A DNA stretch of 64,000 nucleotides from CAWBRT01 sp963791145 (GCA_963791145.1 CAWBRT010000004.1:1-64000), one strand, 5' to 3'; counted from the first letter of the stretch, positions 1 to 8,277 are shown. Translations and numbers: made by a program. The notes: a model not told the origin generated them from the sequence alone.

Positions 1-194
1 ACGGGATACACTTCCGCTGGACCAGCGCTTTGGAGGCAAACTGGCCCAGCGAATGAAGTGCACCCTATTGCCCTTCAATATCGACTCAGAGCATTTACCG
101 GCGGAGGCACGAACTCACCTTCGCGCCGGCGCTGCAGACGCTCGAGCTGATCCATGGCGTGGTACATCTGGCGCATGATGTGCGCCTCATAGCG
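1..194 (-). pseudogene. 3' tail fragment of an RRNAQ-family gene plus its downstream repeat
   Basis: Read on the minus strand, 194 down to 75 encodes the C-terminal end of the RRNAQ-type family, with the diagnostic stretch MDQLERLQRRR followed by EFVPPPVNA and a stop. The intact copy at 8678-9673 ends in the same way. Bases 1-74 continue into the conserved downstream repeat also present near 8400 and 25860 (shared words such as tggcccagcga). Nothing upstream on this strand (195-323) is recognisable as the rest of the gene although the frame stays open, so this is a truncated copy. It sits directly beside a degraded TA pair. Confidence 0.7.
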
Positions 195-368
195 CACAAC
201 GCGGTTTGTAGCTTCAGGGGCCAGGGATATCCGGTCGTGCAAGGCGAGCGCCAGATTCAGGATCACCTTGAGCGGCCAGGCAAACCTCTTTCCAATTTTG
301 AAGCCACTGTTGATCCTGCTCATGGTTCTCGGGCCTCGCGACCCCGTACATGGTGGCCACTTCCAGAG

Positions 369-396
369 TTGACTATAAAGTGGACCATGGTATGTT
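369..396 (+). promoter_or_regulatory. Candidate sigma70 promoter of the Phd/PIN pair
   Basis: TTGACT (369-374), a 16-bp spacer and TATGTT (391-396) stand just upstream of the antitoxin start at 416. The antitoxin has a good ribosome binding site (cggagga). The assignment rests on match and position only. Confidence 0.4.
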
Positions 397-415
397 GTAG
401 TAGTCGGAGGATTTG

Positions 416-657
416 ATGGAGGAGATTTCGATTTCGCAATTCAAGGCGAAGTGCCTGGCGATGCTTGAGCAGGTACGCAAGACCAAGAAGCCGATCTTGG
501 TGACCCGCTTCGGAAAGCCCGTGGCGGAGGTAATCCCGCCCTCGCCGCTGGCAACCCCACCCAATTGGCTGGGCTCGATGGCCGGCACCATGAAGATTAC
601 GGGAGATATTGTCTCCCCGTGCTTGCGGAAACCGATTGGGAGGCAGTGCGCGAATGA
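416..657 (+). pseudogene. Phd/YefM-type antitoxin, frameshifted near the C terminus
   Basis: The N-terminal 60 residues are a typical Phd/YefM DNA-binding antitoxin (MEEISISQFKAKCLAMLEQV, then KPILVTRFGKPVAEVIPP). ATG 416 follows a cggagga ribosome site and is preferred to the in-frame TTG at 413. After GDIVSP the frame is lost. One base restored near 625 would give VLAETDWEAVRE and a stop at 655-657 that overlaps the toxin start, the usual arrangement for this family. As it stands the protein reads on to about 736 out of frame and loses its toxin-binding C-terminal segment. The partner toxin is also frameshifted, so the module is probably inactive, unless both are sequencing errors. Confidence 0.75.
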
Positions 658-1041
658 AGTTGTTGCTGGACACGCATATCTGGCTATGGAGCCTCGCAGA
701 ACCGTCGCGCTTGGCGTTGCGTGTACAGAAGAGTGAAGAGCACGACCAATGAATTGTGGCTTTCCCCAATCAGTGTCTGGGAAGCGCTGTTACTTTATGG
801 CCGTGGCCGCATCGTTATTGAAGGGGATCTTGACTCTTGGCTAGCGCGTGCCACCGCCTGTCTGCGGGAAGCCCCTCTCACCCATGAGATTGTTCTTGCT
901 GCCCATCAACTGCTGCTGCCTCACCCCGATCCGGCAGATCACTTCCTGGCAGCAACCGCGCAAGTGCTCGGACTGACTCTGATCACCGCCGATCAGCGAT
1001 TGCTGGGGCTGGGAGAAATTGCAACATTGGCGAACCGATGA
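654..1041 (+). pseudogene. vapC: PIN-domain (VapC-like) toxin, frameshifted
   Basis: ATG 654 begins MKLLLDTHIWLWSLAEPSRL, the canonical N terminus of a PIN ribonuclease with the first catalytic aspartate. That frame stops within about 32 codons. The rest of the domain continues in another frame from about 724: NELWLSPISVWE, then EAPLTHE, and DPADHFLAATA and ITADQRLL with the later acidic residues, ending at 1041. A single-base change near 720 accounts for the break. Start and antitoxin stop overlap, as in intact operons of this family. VapC proteins cut RNA such as tRNA; this copy would need repair to work. Confidence 0.8.
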
Positions 1042-1451
1042 CGGCCAGAAGCCGGTTGCTCGGCGATGTACGGCCATGTATTCGTACTATAGTCACTAGT
1101 GTTGGCAAGATAGGTCCCCTCCGGCTCCATCTTCGAGGCCACCCGAAAGTGAGGTCACTCCCCGGGGCGGGTTGATGCGTACCGGTACGATCCTGGAGAA
1201 CGCTGGCGCGCGGATTCTTGTGATAAGTGGAAGCGACCGTTCCACGATGCCATCGGCGTTGGTGCGGAAGTAGACAGCTTTGTGCAAACACTTTTGCACT
1301 TTGCTTTCTCCTAGTCCAGTGCCTCTATCTGTGGATTCTGCGCAGAGATCTGAACAGCTCCACATTTATGCTGACTTGGTCCTATCTTCGAAAAGGGCGC
1401 GCGAGGCCGAGCCGTTTCTGTGGAAAATCCGCCAAGCACCCAGCTGCTTTT
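1042..1451. other. Intergenic stretch without a recognisable gene
   Basis: No ORF here resembles a known protein. The only structure I see is a 7-bp-stem hairpin (GTGCAAA/TTTGCAC, 1282-1299) followed by a T-rich run, which could terminate transcription from the toxin side before the repeated unit that starts near 1452. Confidence 0.5.
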
Positions 1452-1593
1452 CTTCATAAAACCCGCATAAAATACCGCTGTTATCGATTTTCCGATGAAG
1501 CACAAAAAAAAGCTTTACAAGCCCAATTTACTCTACTAGCTTCTCGATTAGGACGAACTTCTACGAAATCTACTAAGCCGAAAGGAGGACTAA
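1452..1593 (+). pseudogene. AT-rich leader ORF of the repeated unit, copy 1
   Basis: This region is closely similar to 8512-8652. In frame it reads HKTRIKYRCYRFSDEAQKKA and goes on to QAQFTLLASRLG. Within the first ~33 codons most differences from the second copy are third-position and silent (CAT/CAC, CGC/CGT, TTT/TTC, TCC/TCT, CGA/CGC), which argues for a translated peptide. Codons are strikingly AT-rich for this genome (CTA, TTA, AGC-poor). Compared with copy 2 there is one extra A near 1581; removing it gives the same ending KPKED-stop (TAA 1591-1593). No standard start codon is evident, so the true 5' end is unknown. The final codons double as the Shine-Dalgarno for the next ATG. Confidence 0.5.
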
Positions 1594-1620
1594 ACACATG
1601 CGATAGCCACAATTGTGGCT
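1581..1620 (+). promoter_or_regulatory. Leader: strong ribosome site, two-codon ORF and start-covering palindrome, copy 1
   Basis: aaaggagga (1581-1589) precedes ATG-CGA-TAG (1598-1606). The perfect 16-bp palindrome AGCCACAATTGTGGCT (1605-1620) begins at the stop codon and contains the TTG (1613) at which the family ORF can start. The same order, with a differently spelled hairpin, occurs at 8641-8682. The arrangement looks like translational coupling or attenuation, which is inference. Confidence 0.55.
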
Positions 1621-1870
1621 TCAGAAAGGGCAAAAAATGCCCAAAACCAACGACGTTGTATTAGATGCTGTAGTGGAACAGTCAATAACAGATAACCAGA
1701 ATCCGGAAACCCAACTCGTCGCCGTACCCTTCAAGCGCACTGCCGCGAACCGCCGCAACGCCCAGAAATCAACTGGTCCCAAAACCCTGCAGGGCAAGGC
1801 TCGATCCAAGCGCAACGCCCTCACGCACGGACTGCTCTCGAAAGAGATCTTTCTTGCTGCGTTTGGCAAC
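1613..1870 (+). pseudogene. RRNAQ-family gene, 5' part, interrupted by IS21 element
   Basis: From TTG 1613 (alternatively ATG 1637, MPKTNDVVLDAVVEQ) the frame encodes the family signature: TAANRRNAQKSTGPKTLQGK, then ARSKRNALTHGLLSKEIF. Coding is cut at about 1870 where the terminal repeat of an IS21-family element begins, and the remainder of the gene resumes at 4401. The signature is shared with the intact paralogue at 8678. I know of many such proteins annotated as hypothetical in Acidobacteriota but no established function. The basic, Gly/Ala-rich N terminus might bind nucleic acid; that is a guess. Confidence 0.75.
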
Positions 1871-2003
1871 TGGTTTTGGCCCACTTGCGGAAGTTAACTT
1901 TGGCCCACCTACGGAAGCTTACTGGACCAGGTTCAGTGGTTCCGGAGAGGCGATCATCCTGGGCTGAAGCGTAGCGGAAGCCCAGGATGATCGAGGCGGC
2001 CCT

Positions 2004-2783
2004 TCAGCCTGTTGTCCTGCTCCTGCCTTTCTCTACCGTCCGGCGAAAGCGATAGCTGTCGGCGCCGGATTCGATGATGTGCGCCCGATCGGTGACGCGA
2101 TCCAGTATCGCTTTGCATAGCCGGGGGTTGGGGATCACCTGCGTCCACTCCGAAAAGGGTAAGTTCGTTGTCAGGATCACGGCGGTCTTTTCCGCCCGCT
2201 CGGCGATCACCTGGAAGAGGAACTCGGCGCCCATGTCGGCCATCGGCACATAGCCGACCTCGTCGATGGCGATCAGATCGTAGCGTTCCCAGCGTGCCAG
2301 CACCCGGCGCAACTGCAACTGCTGTTTGGCTTCGACCAACTCGTTGATCAGCGCCGCAGCGGTAGCGAACCGCACGCGTCGTTTCTGCCGGCAGGCAGCT
2401 ACGCATAGGCCGGTCAGCAGATGCGTCTTGCCGGTGCCGCAGTCGCCGATCAGGATCACCGGTTCAGCGCGTTCGATGTAGCCGCCCTGCGCGAGTTCCT
2501 GGATCTGCGCGGCCGAGATCTGCGGCGCTTTGCTGAAGTCGAACTCCTCAAGCGTCTTCATCCGCGGCAGACGTGCGTCCTTGAGCCGTCGGGCGATGGT
2601 GTTGCGCTCGCGTTCTTCCAGCTCAGCGGCCAGCAGCGCCTCCAGATACCGCAGGTAGGTCTGGCGCTGCTTGACGGCCACCTCCGCCAGCGGAGCGCAT
2701 TGCTCGGCCACTGCTGGCAGACGCAGGGTGCGGCATTGTTGTTCGACGGCGGCTTTTTCCAGGTTCTCGACCGCGGCCTTCAT
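2004..2783 (-). CDS. istB: IS21 helper ATPase IstB
   Basis: 259-residue AAA+ ATPase that assists the IS21 transposase in target capture and strand transfer. The Walker A motif is GDCGTGKTH (residues 113-121); Walker B is LIAIDEVGY near residue 170; sensor region ILTTNLPFSEW follows. The N-terminal half is the helical IstB extension. Length matches the family (about 250-260). Its start ATG overlaps the end of istA by four bases, so the two are translationally coupled. No frameshift is seen, and the C terminus is slightly extended by basic residues (RRTVEKGRSRTTG). Confidence 0.93.
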   Translation of the reverse strand: MKAAVENLEKAAVEQQCRTLRLPAVAEQCAPLAEVAVKQRQTYLRYLEALLAAELEERERNTIARRLKDARLPRMKTLEEFDFSKAPQISAAQIQELAQGGYIERAEPVILIGDCGTGKTHLLTGLCVAACRQKRRVRFATAAALINELVEAKQQLQLRRVLARWERYDLIAIDEVGYVPMADMGAEFLFQVIAERAEKTAVILTTNLPFSEWTQVIPNPRLCKAILDRVTDRAHIIESGADSYRFRRTVEKGRSRTTG

Positions 2784-4336
2784 GCCTGCACCTTCCCGAG
2801 CAACTGGTCGTAGCCACTCAACACCGGCTGCGGCCGCTCGTAACGTGCCAGCACACCGACCTCAAGGGCTGCGACCGATGGTTTAGCCAGCCGTTCGGCA
2901 ACCAACAGATGCCGAACCGCCGCCACGTCCTGACAGCCGAGTGACAGGACCTGTTCCACGGCTGTGTGGAGACGGGTCCAGCCTTCGTGGGGAGCGAGCG
3001 AAAGCAGCGCTATCATCTGCCGAGTGCCTTCTTGGCGACCATGGCGCGTGTTCAGCGCCTGCCACAATCGATCGAAGCACTCCGGCCAACGTCCTGCCCG
3101 GCGCCGCTGTGCCAACGGAGTCGAGCCAGCCAGGGCGCCTGGCTTCTTCCGCAACACGTCAAGGTAGTGTTCAAGATCCAAGATCTGTTGCTGACGGCTG
3201 TAGCAGCGTTCATGCCGCGCCACGCACGCGCCTTCATGCCACAGTTCAACGTAATCAGCCCGCACTTTCGCTTCAACGACAGTGCCCGGCGGCAGCGGTG
3301 TGGAGTAGCGGTTCGTTCGGACGCGCACGCAACGCAGCCCGTCCACTGTGGGAAAGCTGGTCTCGGTCAGATCAGCCGGCTCGGCCGCCAGCGCCAGCAG
3401 ATGCGGTTGTTCGTTAAGCATCGCCGTGCCTATCGTCTCCGTGCGACCGCCCAGGATGCGCCGCTGATCCTGCCGACAGCACTGCTCCAGGTAGGCGTTC
3501 AGCTCGTCCAGATCGCGGGCTTCCGGCAGCGGCACCCAATGGTTGCGGCGAAAGTATCCGCCTTCGCCTTCCACGCCGCCCTTCTCGTTGCCGCGTGCCG
3601 GGTTGCAGAACTCGCTTTGAAATCGCCAGTGCGAACGGAACGCGATGAAGCGGCTGGTCTCCTCCCGCCGGTATCCGCGCAGAATCTTCTTCACCGCACT
3701 CTTCAGGTTGTCGTAGCGCAGCAACTTGAAGACGCCATCGAAATAGCCGAAGGCTCGCTCGTGCGCTTCCAGAAAGGCCTGCTGCGTGGCATGGGTATAT
3801 GCCCGATGGTAGGCGCCACCGCTGGCCATCGACCGCATCTCGAACACCTGGAGCTTAATCCGCTCGCCAGCCAGCACTGCCCAGGCTTCATACCAGTCGC
3901 ACTGCGCTTCCACGCCCCACTCGTAGCTCTGCGGTACGAACACCTCGCGCTGCAATAGGCCCAACTGCTGGCGGCGCCGCCGTACGTAGCCGCGAACCGA
4001 ACGCTCGCTCACGCTGAACCCTGGCAGCTCCGCGCAGAGCCGCTGCCAGATGCGATGTGCCGTGTGCCTCTGCTTTGCCGGTGCCTGCCGGTCCTCGCTC
4101 AGTATCCGGTCGATGAATGCCGACGCTGCCTCCAACTTCCGCAGACGCCTCGTTTGCGGCCTGCTCTCCGCGGGCACGGCACTGCTCAGTGCTTCGCGGA
4201 CCAAACGCCGGTGAACTCCCAACTTCCGCGAGACCCCGGAAATCGTCCCGACGCCAAACTCATACTCACGACGTATCTGCTCGAACAGCTCCACCTTCAG
4301 CCTCCTGGGTAGCCAGCTACGCTTCCGTCGCTCCAT
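2780..4336 (-). CDS. istA: IS21 transposase IstA
   Basis: 518-residue DDE transposase. The N terminus carries a helix-turn-helix (KLGVHRRLVREAL), followed by the RNase H-like core with acidic residues at QCDWYEAW, RYDNLKSAV and NEKGGVEGE, and a C-terminal beta-barrel region. It would bind the terminal boxes at 1871-1917 and 4363-4400 and catalyse cut or circle-mediated transposition with IstB. The start ATG at 4336 lies about 30 bp inside the right terminal repeat, so transcription probably begins in or near that repeat. The gene is full length. Confidence 0.93.
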   Translation of the reverse strand: MERRKRSWLPRRLKVELFEQIRREYEFGVGTISGVSRKLGVHRRLVREALSSAVPAESRPQTRRLRKLEAASAFIDRILSEDRQAPAKQRHTAHRIWQRLCAELPGFSVSERSVRGYVRRRRQQLGLLQREVFVPQSYEWGVEAQCDWYEAWAVLAGERIKLQVFEMRSMASGGAYHRAYTHATQQAFLEAHERAFGYFDGVFKLLRYDNLKSAVKKILRGYRREETSRFIAFRSHWRFQSEFCNPARGNEKGGVEGEGGYFRRNHWVPLPEARDLDELNAYLEQCCRQDQRRILGGRTETIGTAMLNEQPHLLALAAEPADLTETSFPTVDGLRCVRVRTNRYSTPLPPGTVVEAKVRADYVELWHEGACVARHERCYSRQQQILDLEHYLDVLRKKPGALAGSTPLAQRRRAGRWPECFDRLWQALNTRHGRQEGTRQMIALLSLAPHEGWTRLHTAVEQVLSLGCQDVAAVRHLLVAERLAKPSVAALEVGVLARYERPQPVLSGYDQLLGKVQA

Positions 4337-4400
4337 CCACGAAGCCTATCCGGCTACTCCCAAGTGGGCCAAACTTAACTTCCGAAGGTGGGCCAGACCA

Positions 4401-5184
4401 AACTACTGAAATCACTTGCCAACCGATTTAATCCCGAAGCTCTAAAGGAATACGAGACTCTGCTAAGGCAGCTGCAGGAATCCTTTGCTCCTGCCAACTT
4501 CCACGAAGCAATGTTGGTCGAGCGCATGGCTGTTGCTTGGTGGCGCTTGGGGCGCGCTTTACGCTTTGAACTGCGTGAGACGCGTCGGGCAACCAGGATA
4601 GCCGGTGAGCTAATACCAGAACACGCGGACGAGCCTGCAGCTTACGACCTCCTGTTTGACCTGTTGCGCGAGAATCCGGACGAGGCAGCGGTCCTGATAA
4701 ACAAATCCGTCCAGATTCTGTCGCACTGCATAGAAAACATTGCTAAAGAGGGAGACCTGGATGAGTTCTGTTTAACGGAACTCCAACAGGTACCTGGCGG
4801 GCTCTGGCAGCGTCTCATGGCGCTATCTGAGTCGGACAACGGGGTTCATATTCATTTCGTTGTCAAGACTGCTGATGGTTACGAGCCGGCAAACCCGGGA
4901 AGCGCGGAAAACAAGGCGGCCCGGTTGCTTAAGGAGGAGTGGGACAATTTCGTTCGGTGGAGTGACGTTTGCTCCATTGTGCGTCGAGTCCCGGAGTTGC
5001 AGGCCGTTCTACGTCGTCCCGATCTGCCCTACCAGGGCGCCGTTGAGCTCCTACTGCGCTATGAACCACCTTCGAACGCCAGTTCTACAAAGCCATGGAC
5101 CAGCTCGAGCGGCTGCAGCGCCGGCGCCAAGGGGAAGCAGTGCCGCCACCCGTCAACGCGCACCTCTCGGTCGAACGACAGTAA
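4401..5184 (+). pseudogene. RRNAQ-family gene, 3' part, frameshifted near the end
   Basis: Downstream of the IS element the family gene resumes with LLKSLANRFNPEALKEYETL, a helical region homologous to the segment after the signature in the intact paralogue (shared RLGRALRFELR and DLDEFCLTELQQVPGGLWQR). Near 5067 one base is missing or added. The correct continuation FERQFYKAMDQLERLQRRR lies in another frame and ends at TAA 5182-5184. The gene is therefore broken both by the insertion and by a frameshift. With the IS removed, the two parts plus leader and tail have nearly the size of the intact unit at 8512-9732. Confidence 0.8.
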
Positions 5185-5185
5185 T

Positions 5186-5243
5186 CGGGATCAAGTCCCG
5201 CGTGGCAATCGCCCACTAGCGGTTGCCCGCGGGGCTGGCCAGC
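5186..5243 (+). repeat. Tail palindromes, copy A
   Basis: Just after the family stop codon come three structures. Hairpin CGGGA-TCAAG-TCCCG spans 5186-5200. A 9-bp-stem hairpin GGCAATCGC/GCGGTTGCC (one G-T) spans 5204-5227. The 10-bp palindrome GCTGGCCAGC is at 5234-5243. The same block follows the tails at 9675-9732, 10950-11008 and 11942-11999. It could act as terminator or recombination site; no long T-run follows. Confidence 0.75.
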
Positions 5244-5366
5244 AGCAGCGTTTTCAGTGACAGCAGCACCACCGTCGTAACCACCAGTTCCACCGTCGCT
5301 TACCCGGGCCGTGCCGAAATGACCAATAAACTCCCGTGCTTCCTCGCGCCATTGAATCGGCCCACC

Positions 5367-5403
5367 TTGTATCTACTGTGGCACATTGATATAATTGTGT
5401 CAC
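5367..5403 (+). promoter_or_regulatory. Promoter and palindromic operator of the first AbrB/PIN operon
   Basis: TTGTAT (5367-5372), 17 bp, TATAAT (5390-5395). Flanking the -10 is the inverted repeat GTGGCACA (5378-5385) / TGTGTCAC (5396-5403), one mismatch, where the AbrB-type antitoxin would be expected to bind and repress its own operon. Confidence 0.65.
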
Positions 5404-5422
5404 TTGAAGATATGAGGGGCAC

Positions 5423-5674
5423 ATGGAACAACAAATGCGCATCCGCATTAGCGAAAAAGGCCGCCTTGTCATTCCTGCAGCGCTCCGCGAGGCTCTCGGT
5501 ATCAAGGTTGGCGACGAAGTAAGTTTGCGAATCGAGGATAATGAGCTGCGAATCTCAACCCTGAAAAATCGCATCGAGCGCGCCCAGCGACGCCTACAGC
5601 GATTCGCCAAACCAGGAAGATTGATGTCCGAGGAACTGAGCGCTGAACGACGTGAGGCAGCCAAGCATGAGTAA
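5423..5674 (+). CDS. AbrB/MazE-type antitoxin (VapB-like)
   Basis: 83-residue swapped-hairpin AbrB DNA-binding protein: MRIRISEKGRLVIPAALREA, then LGIKVGDEVSLRIEDNEL. The C-terminal 40 residues are charged and helical (RIERAQRRLQRF...EELSAERREAAKHE), the usual toxin-neutralising tail. ATG 5423 follows a gagggg ribosome site. The stop overlaps the start of the PIN toxin by eight bases, so the pair is one operon. A palindrome over the -10 box suggests autoregulation. The closest tail-repeat copy ends 180 bp upstream. Confidence 0.88.
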   Translation: MEQQMRIRISEKGRLVIPAALREALGIKVGDEVSLRIEDNELRISTLKNRIERAQRRLQRFAKPGRLMSEELSAERREAAKHE

Positions 5675-6053
5675 AGTCGTACTCGACGCTTCTGCCATAA
5701 TCGCCGTGCTTTTCAAGGAGCCCGGCGCCGATAAACTGACGCTGGAACTATTAAAGAATGCAACCGCCAGCACGGTCAACCTTGCCGAAGTGCAAACCAA
5801 ACTCGTCCGCGAGGGCGTCGATCCTGATGAAGCATGGAAAGACGCTCTCGCTCCTATTGCTGAAGCCGAATCATTTACCAGTGAACAAGCCCAAATCGCC
5901 GGTACTCTCGTTGCCAAAACACGGCCGTGGGGGCTGTCTTTAGGAGACCGCGCTTGTCTAGCATTGGCGGTCGTGCTCAAAGCGCCGGTCTACACAACCG
6001 AGCAGGCTTGGAGAAATCTAAAACTCGGCATCCGCATTCATGTCATCCGATAG
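5667..6053 (+). CDS. vapC: PIN-domain ribonuclease toxin (VapC)
   Basis: 128-residue PIN toxin starting at ATG 5667 inside the antitoxin gene. The acidic metal ligands are visible: MSKVVLDASAIIAVLF (first Asp), NLAEVQ (Glu) and LSLGDRACLALA (Asp). The last conserved position, usually TAD or TTD, is here TTEQAW, a conservative Asp-to-Glu change. The final residues are IRIHVIR. VapC proteins cleave specific RNAs when freed from the antitoxin. The operon is intact, unlike the Phd/PIN pair at 416-1041. Confidence 0.9.
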   Translation: MSKVVLDASAIIAVLFKEPGADKLTLELLKNATASTVNLAEVQTKLVREGVDPDEAWKDALAPIAEAESFTSEQAQIAGTLVAKTRPWGLSLGDRACLALAVVLKAPVYTTEQAWRNLKLGIRIHVIR

Positions 6054-6558
6054 CCCAGCTGAACCACCTCTCGGTCGGACTGCGGCTAAATCGCTCATCG
6101 ATCGGGCTGTTTGACACGCTAGGCGATGGCTGGCGGCAGTCTCTTGAAGTCACTAGTATTCCAGGTGTAGAGCGTTTCAGCATCGGCCTGGCTGATTGCG
6201 CAGAGAGCGGGGGTTGTAAAGTATTTTGTTCCACAACACCGGAAAGCCGCTCCCAGAGCCATTTCGCCGCATGGGTCAATGCTCATCTGTGCGATCATTC
6301 GCTGAGATGATTGTTCGACGTACCCGGAATTGGAAGCTATTATCGAGACGGCCTGGAAGTGGCATCGAGACCACTTGAACGGCTACGACTCCTAGACTTG
6401 AAGGGCCGGTGAGGCTCACTACCTGATTCGGCGAGTGTCGAGCAATTACCGAACGCGAATTGGCGGTCGACCGGCATAGCCGACGGATCCCTTCGACCTC
6501 GCCCACGGGCCGGGCCTGTGCGACACGACGATTTGTCATCTTGAATGTGGGCTTCGGC
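6054..6558. other. Intergenic stretch containing a dispersed repeat
   Basis: No gene is recognised. Bases 6091-6139 (tcgctcatcgatcgggctg ...) match 30739-30790 with scattered differences. The remainder has no open frame with familiar protein features. It separates the PIN toxin from the convergent fic gene. Confidence 0.5.
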
Positions 6559-7680
6559 CTATCGAGCTGTTCTGTCTGCGAGCGAGTAACTAGTGCTGCG
6601 CCCGCCGCCGGGATTTCGGACGAGGATGCCGAGTTCGACCAGACGGGCGATATCCCGCGTCGCCGTATCCTGTGACGACTTCGTTAGCTTCGCCCACTTC
6701 GAGGTCGTGAGTTTCCCCTCAAACCCGTCAACGACTCGATTCAACACCAGGTGTTGCCTCTCGTTAAGTCTTATGTTCGCAATTGATTCCCAGAAACGCG
6801 CTTTGAAGAGCACTGCCTCTAGCGTCCTCTGCGCTCCTCCGAGGGCTCGGTCTAAGCACCTGAAGAACCATTCCATCCAGGGCGTGACGTCCGTCTTCCC
6901 TTTTTGAGTCCGTTCTAGAATGTTGTAGTACGCCGTGCGCTCCTGCCGTATCTGGGCTGACATGCTGTAAAACCGCTGTGAACTCTGCTCCGACCGTGCC
7001 AATGCCATGTCCGCGATCGCACGGGCGATGCGGCCGTTGCCGTCATCAAAGGGATGGATCGTAACAAACCAGAGATGCGCAAGCCCGGCTTTGACAACCC
7101 AATCGGGTTCTTGCTGGCCATTGAACCAATCGAGGAACATGCGCATTTCTTTTGGAAGTCTCTTCGCCGGCGGTGCTTCATAATGAACGCGCTCCCGTCC
7201 GACTGGACCGGAGACAACTTGCATTGGACCGCGGCTATCAGTACGCCAAGCGCCGACCTTGATCCGAGTCATCCCGCTTCGCCCGCTTGGAAACAGCGCC
7301 GCATGCCAAGCAAACAGACGTTCCGACGTAAGCGGCTGATCGTAGTTGCGGGTTGCGTCCAGCATCATTTCAACGACGCCTTCAACATCCCGATCAACAG
7401 CCTTCAGGCCACCAACGTCCATGCCAAGTCGACGCGCCACTGAAGACCGCACCTGTTCTGCATTCAGCTTCTCTCCTTCTATCTCACTGCTCTTGACAAC
7501 ATCTTCGGTCAGCGTCTGTAAGACAGCTTCCTGGCGGAGCTTGAATCCAAGGGCTTCCATCCGGCCCACGAGGCGGCCTTGGCGGTGCCGGACCGCAGCC
7601 AGGGTTTCGGCCAAGCCTTCCCGGTCCCAGTGAAAGTTGGGCCAATCCAGCAGTTCGTAGATAAATTCTTTACTCCGCAT
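6559..7680 (-). CDS. fic: Fic-family adenylyltransferase with DUF4172-like N terminus
   Basis: 373 residues. The catalytic Fic motif HPFDDGNGR is at 209-217. An inhibitory helix with SSEIEGE (64-70) lies in the N-terminal half, which marks a class II, self-inhibited Fic protein. The C-terminal third looks like a winged helix (LTKSSQDTATRDIARLVELG). Fic enzymes transfer AMP from ATP to a target protein hydroxyl and often act as TA-like modules. No separate antitoxin gene is adjacent. The promoter is close to consensus and puts the transcript start only a few bases before ATG 7680, so the mRNA may be leaderless. Repeated CTCCGC/GCGGAG boxes at the promoter suggest control, perhaps by its own C-terminal domain (inference). 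Confidence 0.92.
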   Translation of the reverse strand: MRSKEFIYELLDWPNFHWDREGLAETLAAVRHRQGRLVGRMEALGFKLRQEAVLQTLTEDVVKSSEIEGEKLNAEQVRSSVARRLGMDVGGLKAVDRDVEGVVEMMLDATRNYDQPLTSERLFAWHAALFPSGRSGMTRIKVGAWRTDSRGPMQVVSGPVGRERVHYEAPPAKRLPKEMRMFLDWFNGQQEPDWVVKAGLAHLWFVTIHPFDDGNGRIARAIADMALARSEQSSQRFYSMSAQIRQERTAYYNILERTQKGKTDVTPWMEWFFRCLDRALGGAQRTLEAVLFKARFWESIANIRLNERQHLVLNRVVDGFEGKLTTSKWAKLTKSSQDTATRDIARLVELGILVRNPGGGRSTSYSLADRTAR

Positions 7681-7767
7681 ATTATGCGGAGATTATAGGC
7701 TTTATTCTTCGCCCGAGTCAATACATTCTCCGCAGAACACGCGGAGGTTGGGCTTGCCAATCTCCGC
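7673..7767 (-). promoter_or_regulatory. fic promoter with an array of CTCCGC/GCGGAG palindromes
   Basis: On the minus strand: -35 TTGACT (7716-7721), 18-bp spacer, -10 TATAAT (7692-7697). An inverted repeat CTCCGCAT-3-ATGCGGAG (7673-7691) overlaps the start codon and -10. A second, CTCCGC-7-GCGGAG (7728-7746), lies just upstream of the -35, and a lone CTCCGC half-site is at 7762-7767. The spacing around the promoter fits a repressor operator. Confidence 0.7.
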
Positions 7768-8033
7768 AACGGTCGCCACCTTGTACGTCTGGTACCCTCC
7801 CGCCAGATTCTGCTACCCGCGTCGCGGAGGTCGTGGTGGCGATCCGGCAAAGCTGAACGCTTGCCCCCGGAGGAAACCACATGGCAGTCCGGGGACGGAA
7901 TGTCATCGGAGGGTATCCACAAGGGCGAAAGTTTTAGCGATACTAGGCATTTATGTGCCATTACGCTCTGAGCTGTGATCTGATTTTTTACCAAACGAAG
8001 TGAACTAAGTGAACTAACTCCTTGCGGATCAAT

Positions 8034-8240
8034 ATGATATACAAAAATACCAAGCTCGTCAAGCTAATCCAGATCGCCGAGATAGGCGCAGCTCAGACTT
8101 CGCTGGGGCGGCTAGGAGGCAAGGCTCGCAGCAAGAAGCTTACGGTTGCACAGCGAGTTGAAATCGCCGAAAAGGCCGCCGAAGCACGGTGGTCAAGGCG
8201 GAAGGGCGGGGAGCCGAGAGACAGCAGCAAATTGCGGTAG
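8034..8240 (+). CDS. Small basic protein with GGKAR ... KAAEARW motif
   Basis: 68 residues from ATG 8034 (an in-frame TTG lies at 8022). The recognisable part is SLGRLGGKARSKKLTVAQRV followed by EIAEKAAEARWSRRK, a pattern I have seen in small uncharacterised bacterial proteins; its function is not known to me. It is rich in Lys, Arg and Ala and probably helical, so nucleic-acid binding is conceivable. A fragment of the same family stands at 27111-27212, also next to a TA operon. A terminator hairpin follows at 8292-8317. Confidence 0.55.
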   Translation: MIYKNTKLVKLIQIAEIGAAQTSLGRLGGKARSKKLTVAQRVEIAEKAAEARWSRRKGGEPRDSSKLR

Positions 8241-8277
8241 AACGGGCATTTGCGTACGCCGACCATCATTTTCTTTT

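Larger units (their letters stand above)
1871..4400 (-). mobile_element. IS21-family insertion sequence (istA, istB, imperfect terminal inverted repeats)
   Basis: The element carries the two-gene istA-istB operon on the minus strand. Its ends are imperfect inverted repeats of about 38 bp (1871-1917 and 4363-4400 reversed). Each end starts TGG, holds two spaced TTTGGCCCAC-like boxes and shares CGGAAGTTAA between them. Multiple terminal boxes are typical of IS21. The flanks share only AAC on each side (1868-1870 and 4401-4403), shorter than the 4-8 bp duplication usual for the family, so the exact ends are uncertain. It disrupts one of the two repeated RRNAQ units. Both genes look intact, so insertion may be recent. 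Confidence 0.9.

Noticed and set aside
3000..3958. Large plus-strand frames opposite istA
   Set aside because: They are antisense shadows of the transposase gene with no domain of their own.
8022..8033. TTG start for the small protein at 8034
   Set aside because: ATG 8034 is in the same frame 12 bp later; neither has a strong ribosome site, so the ATG was preferred.
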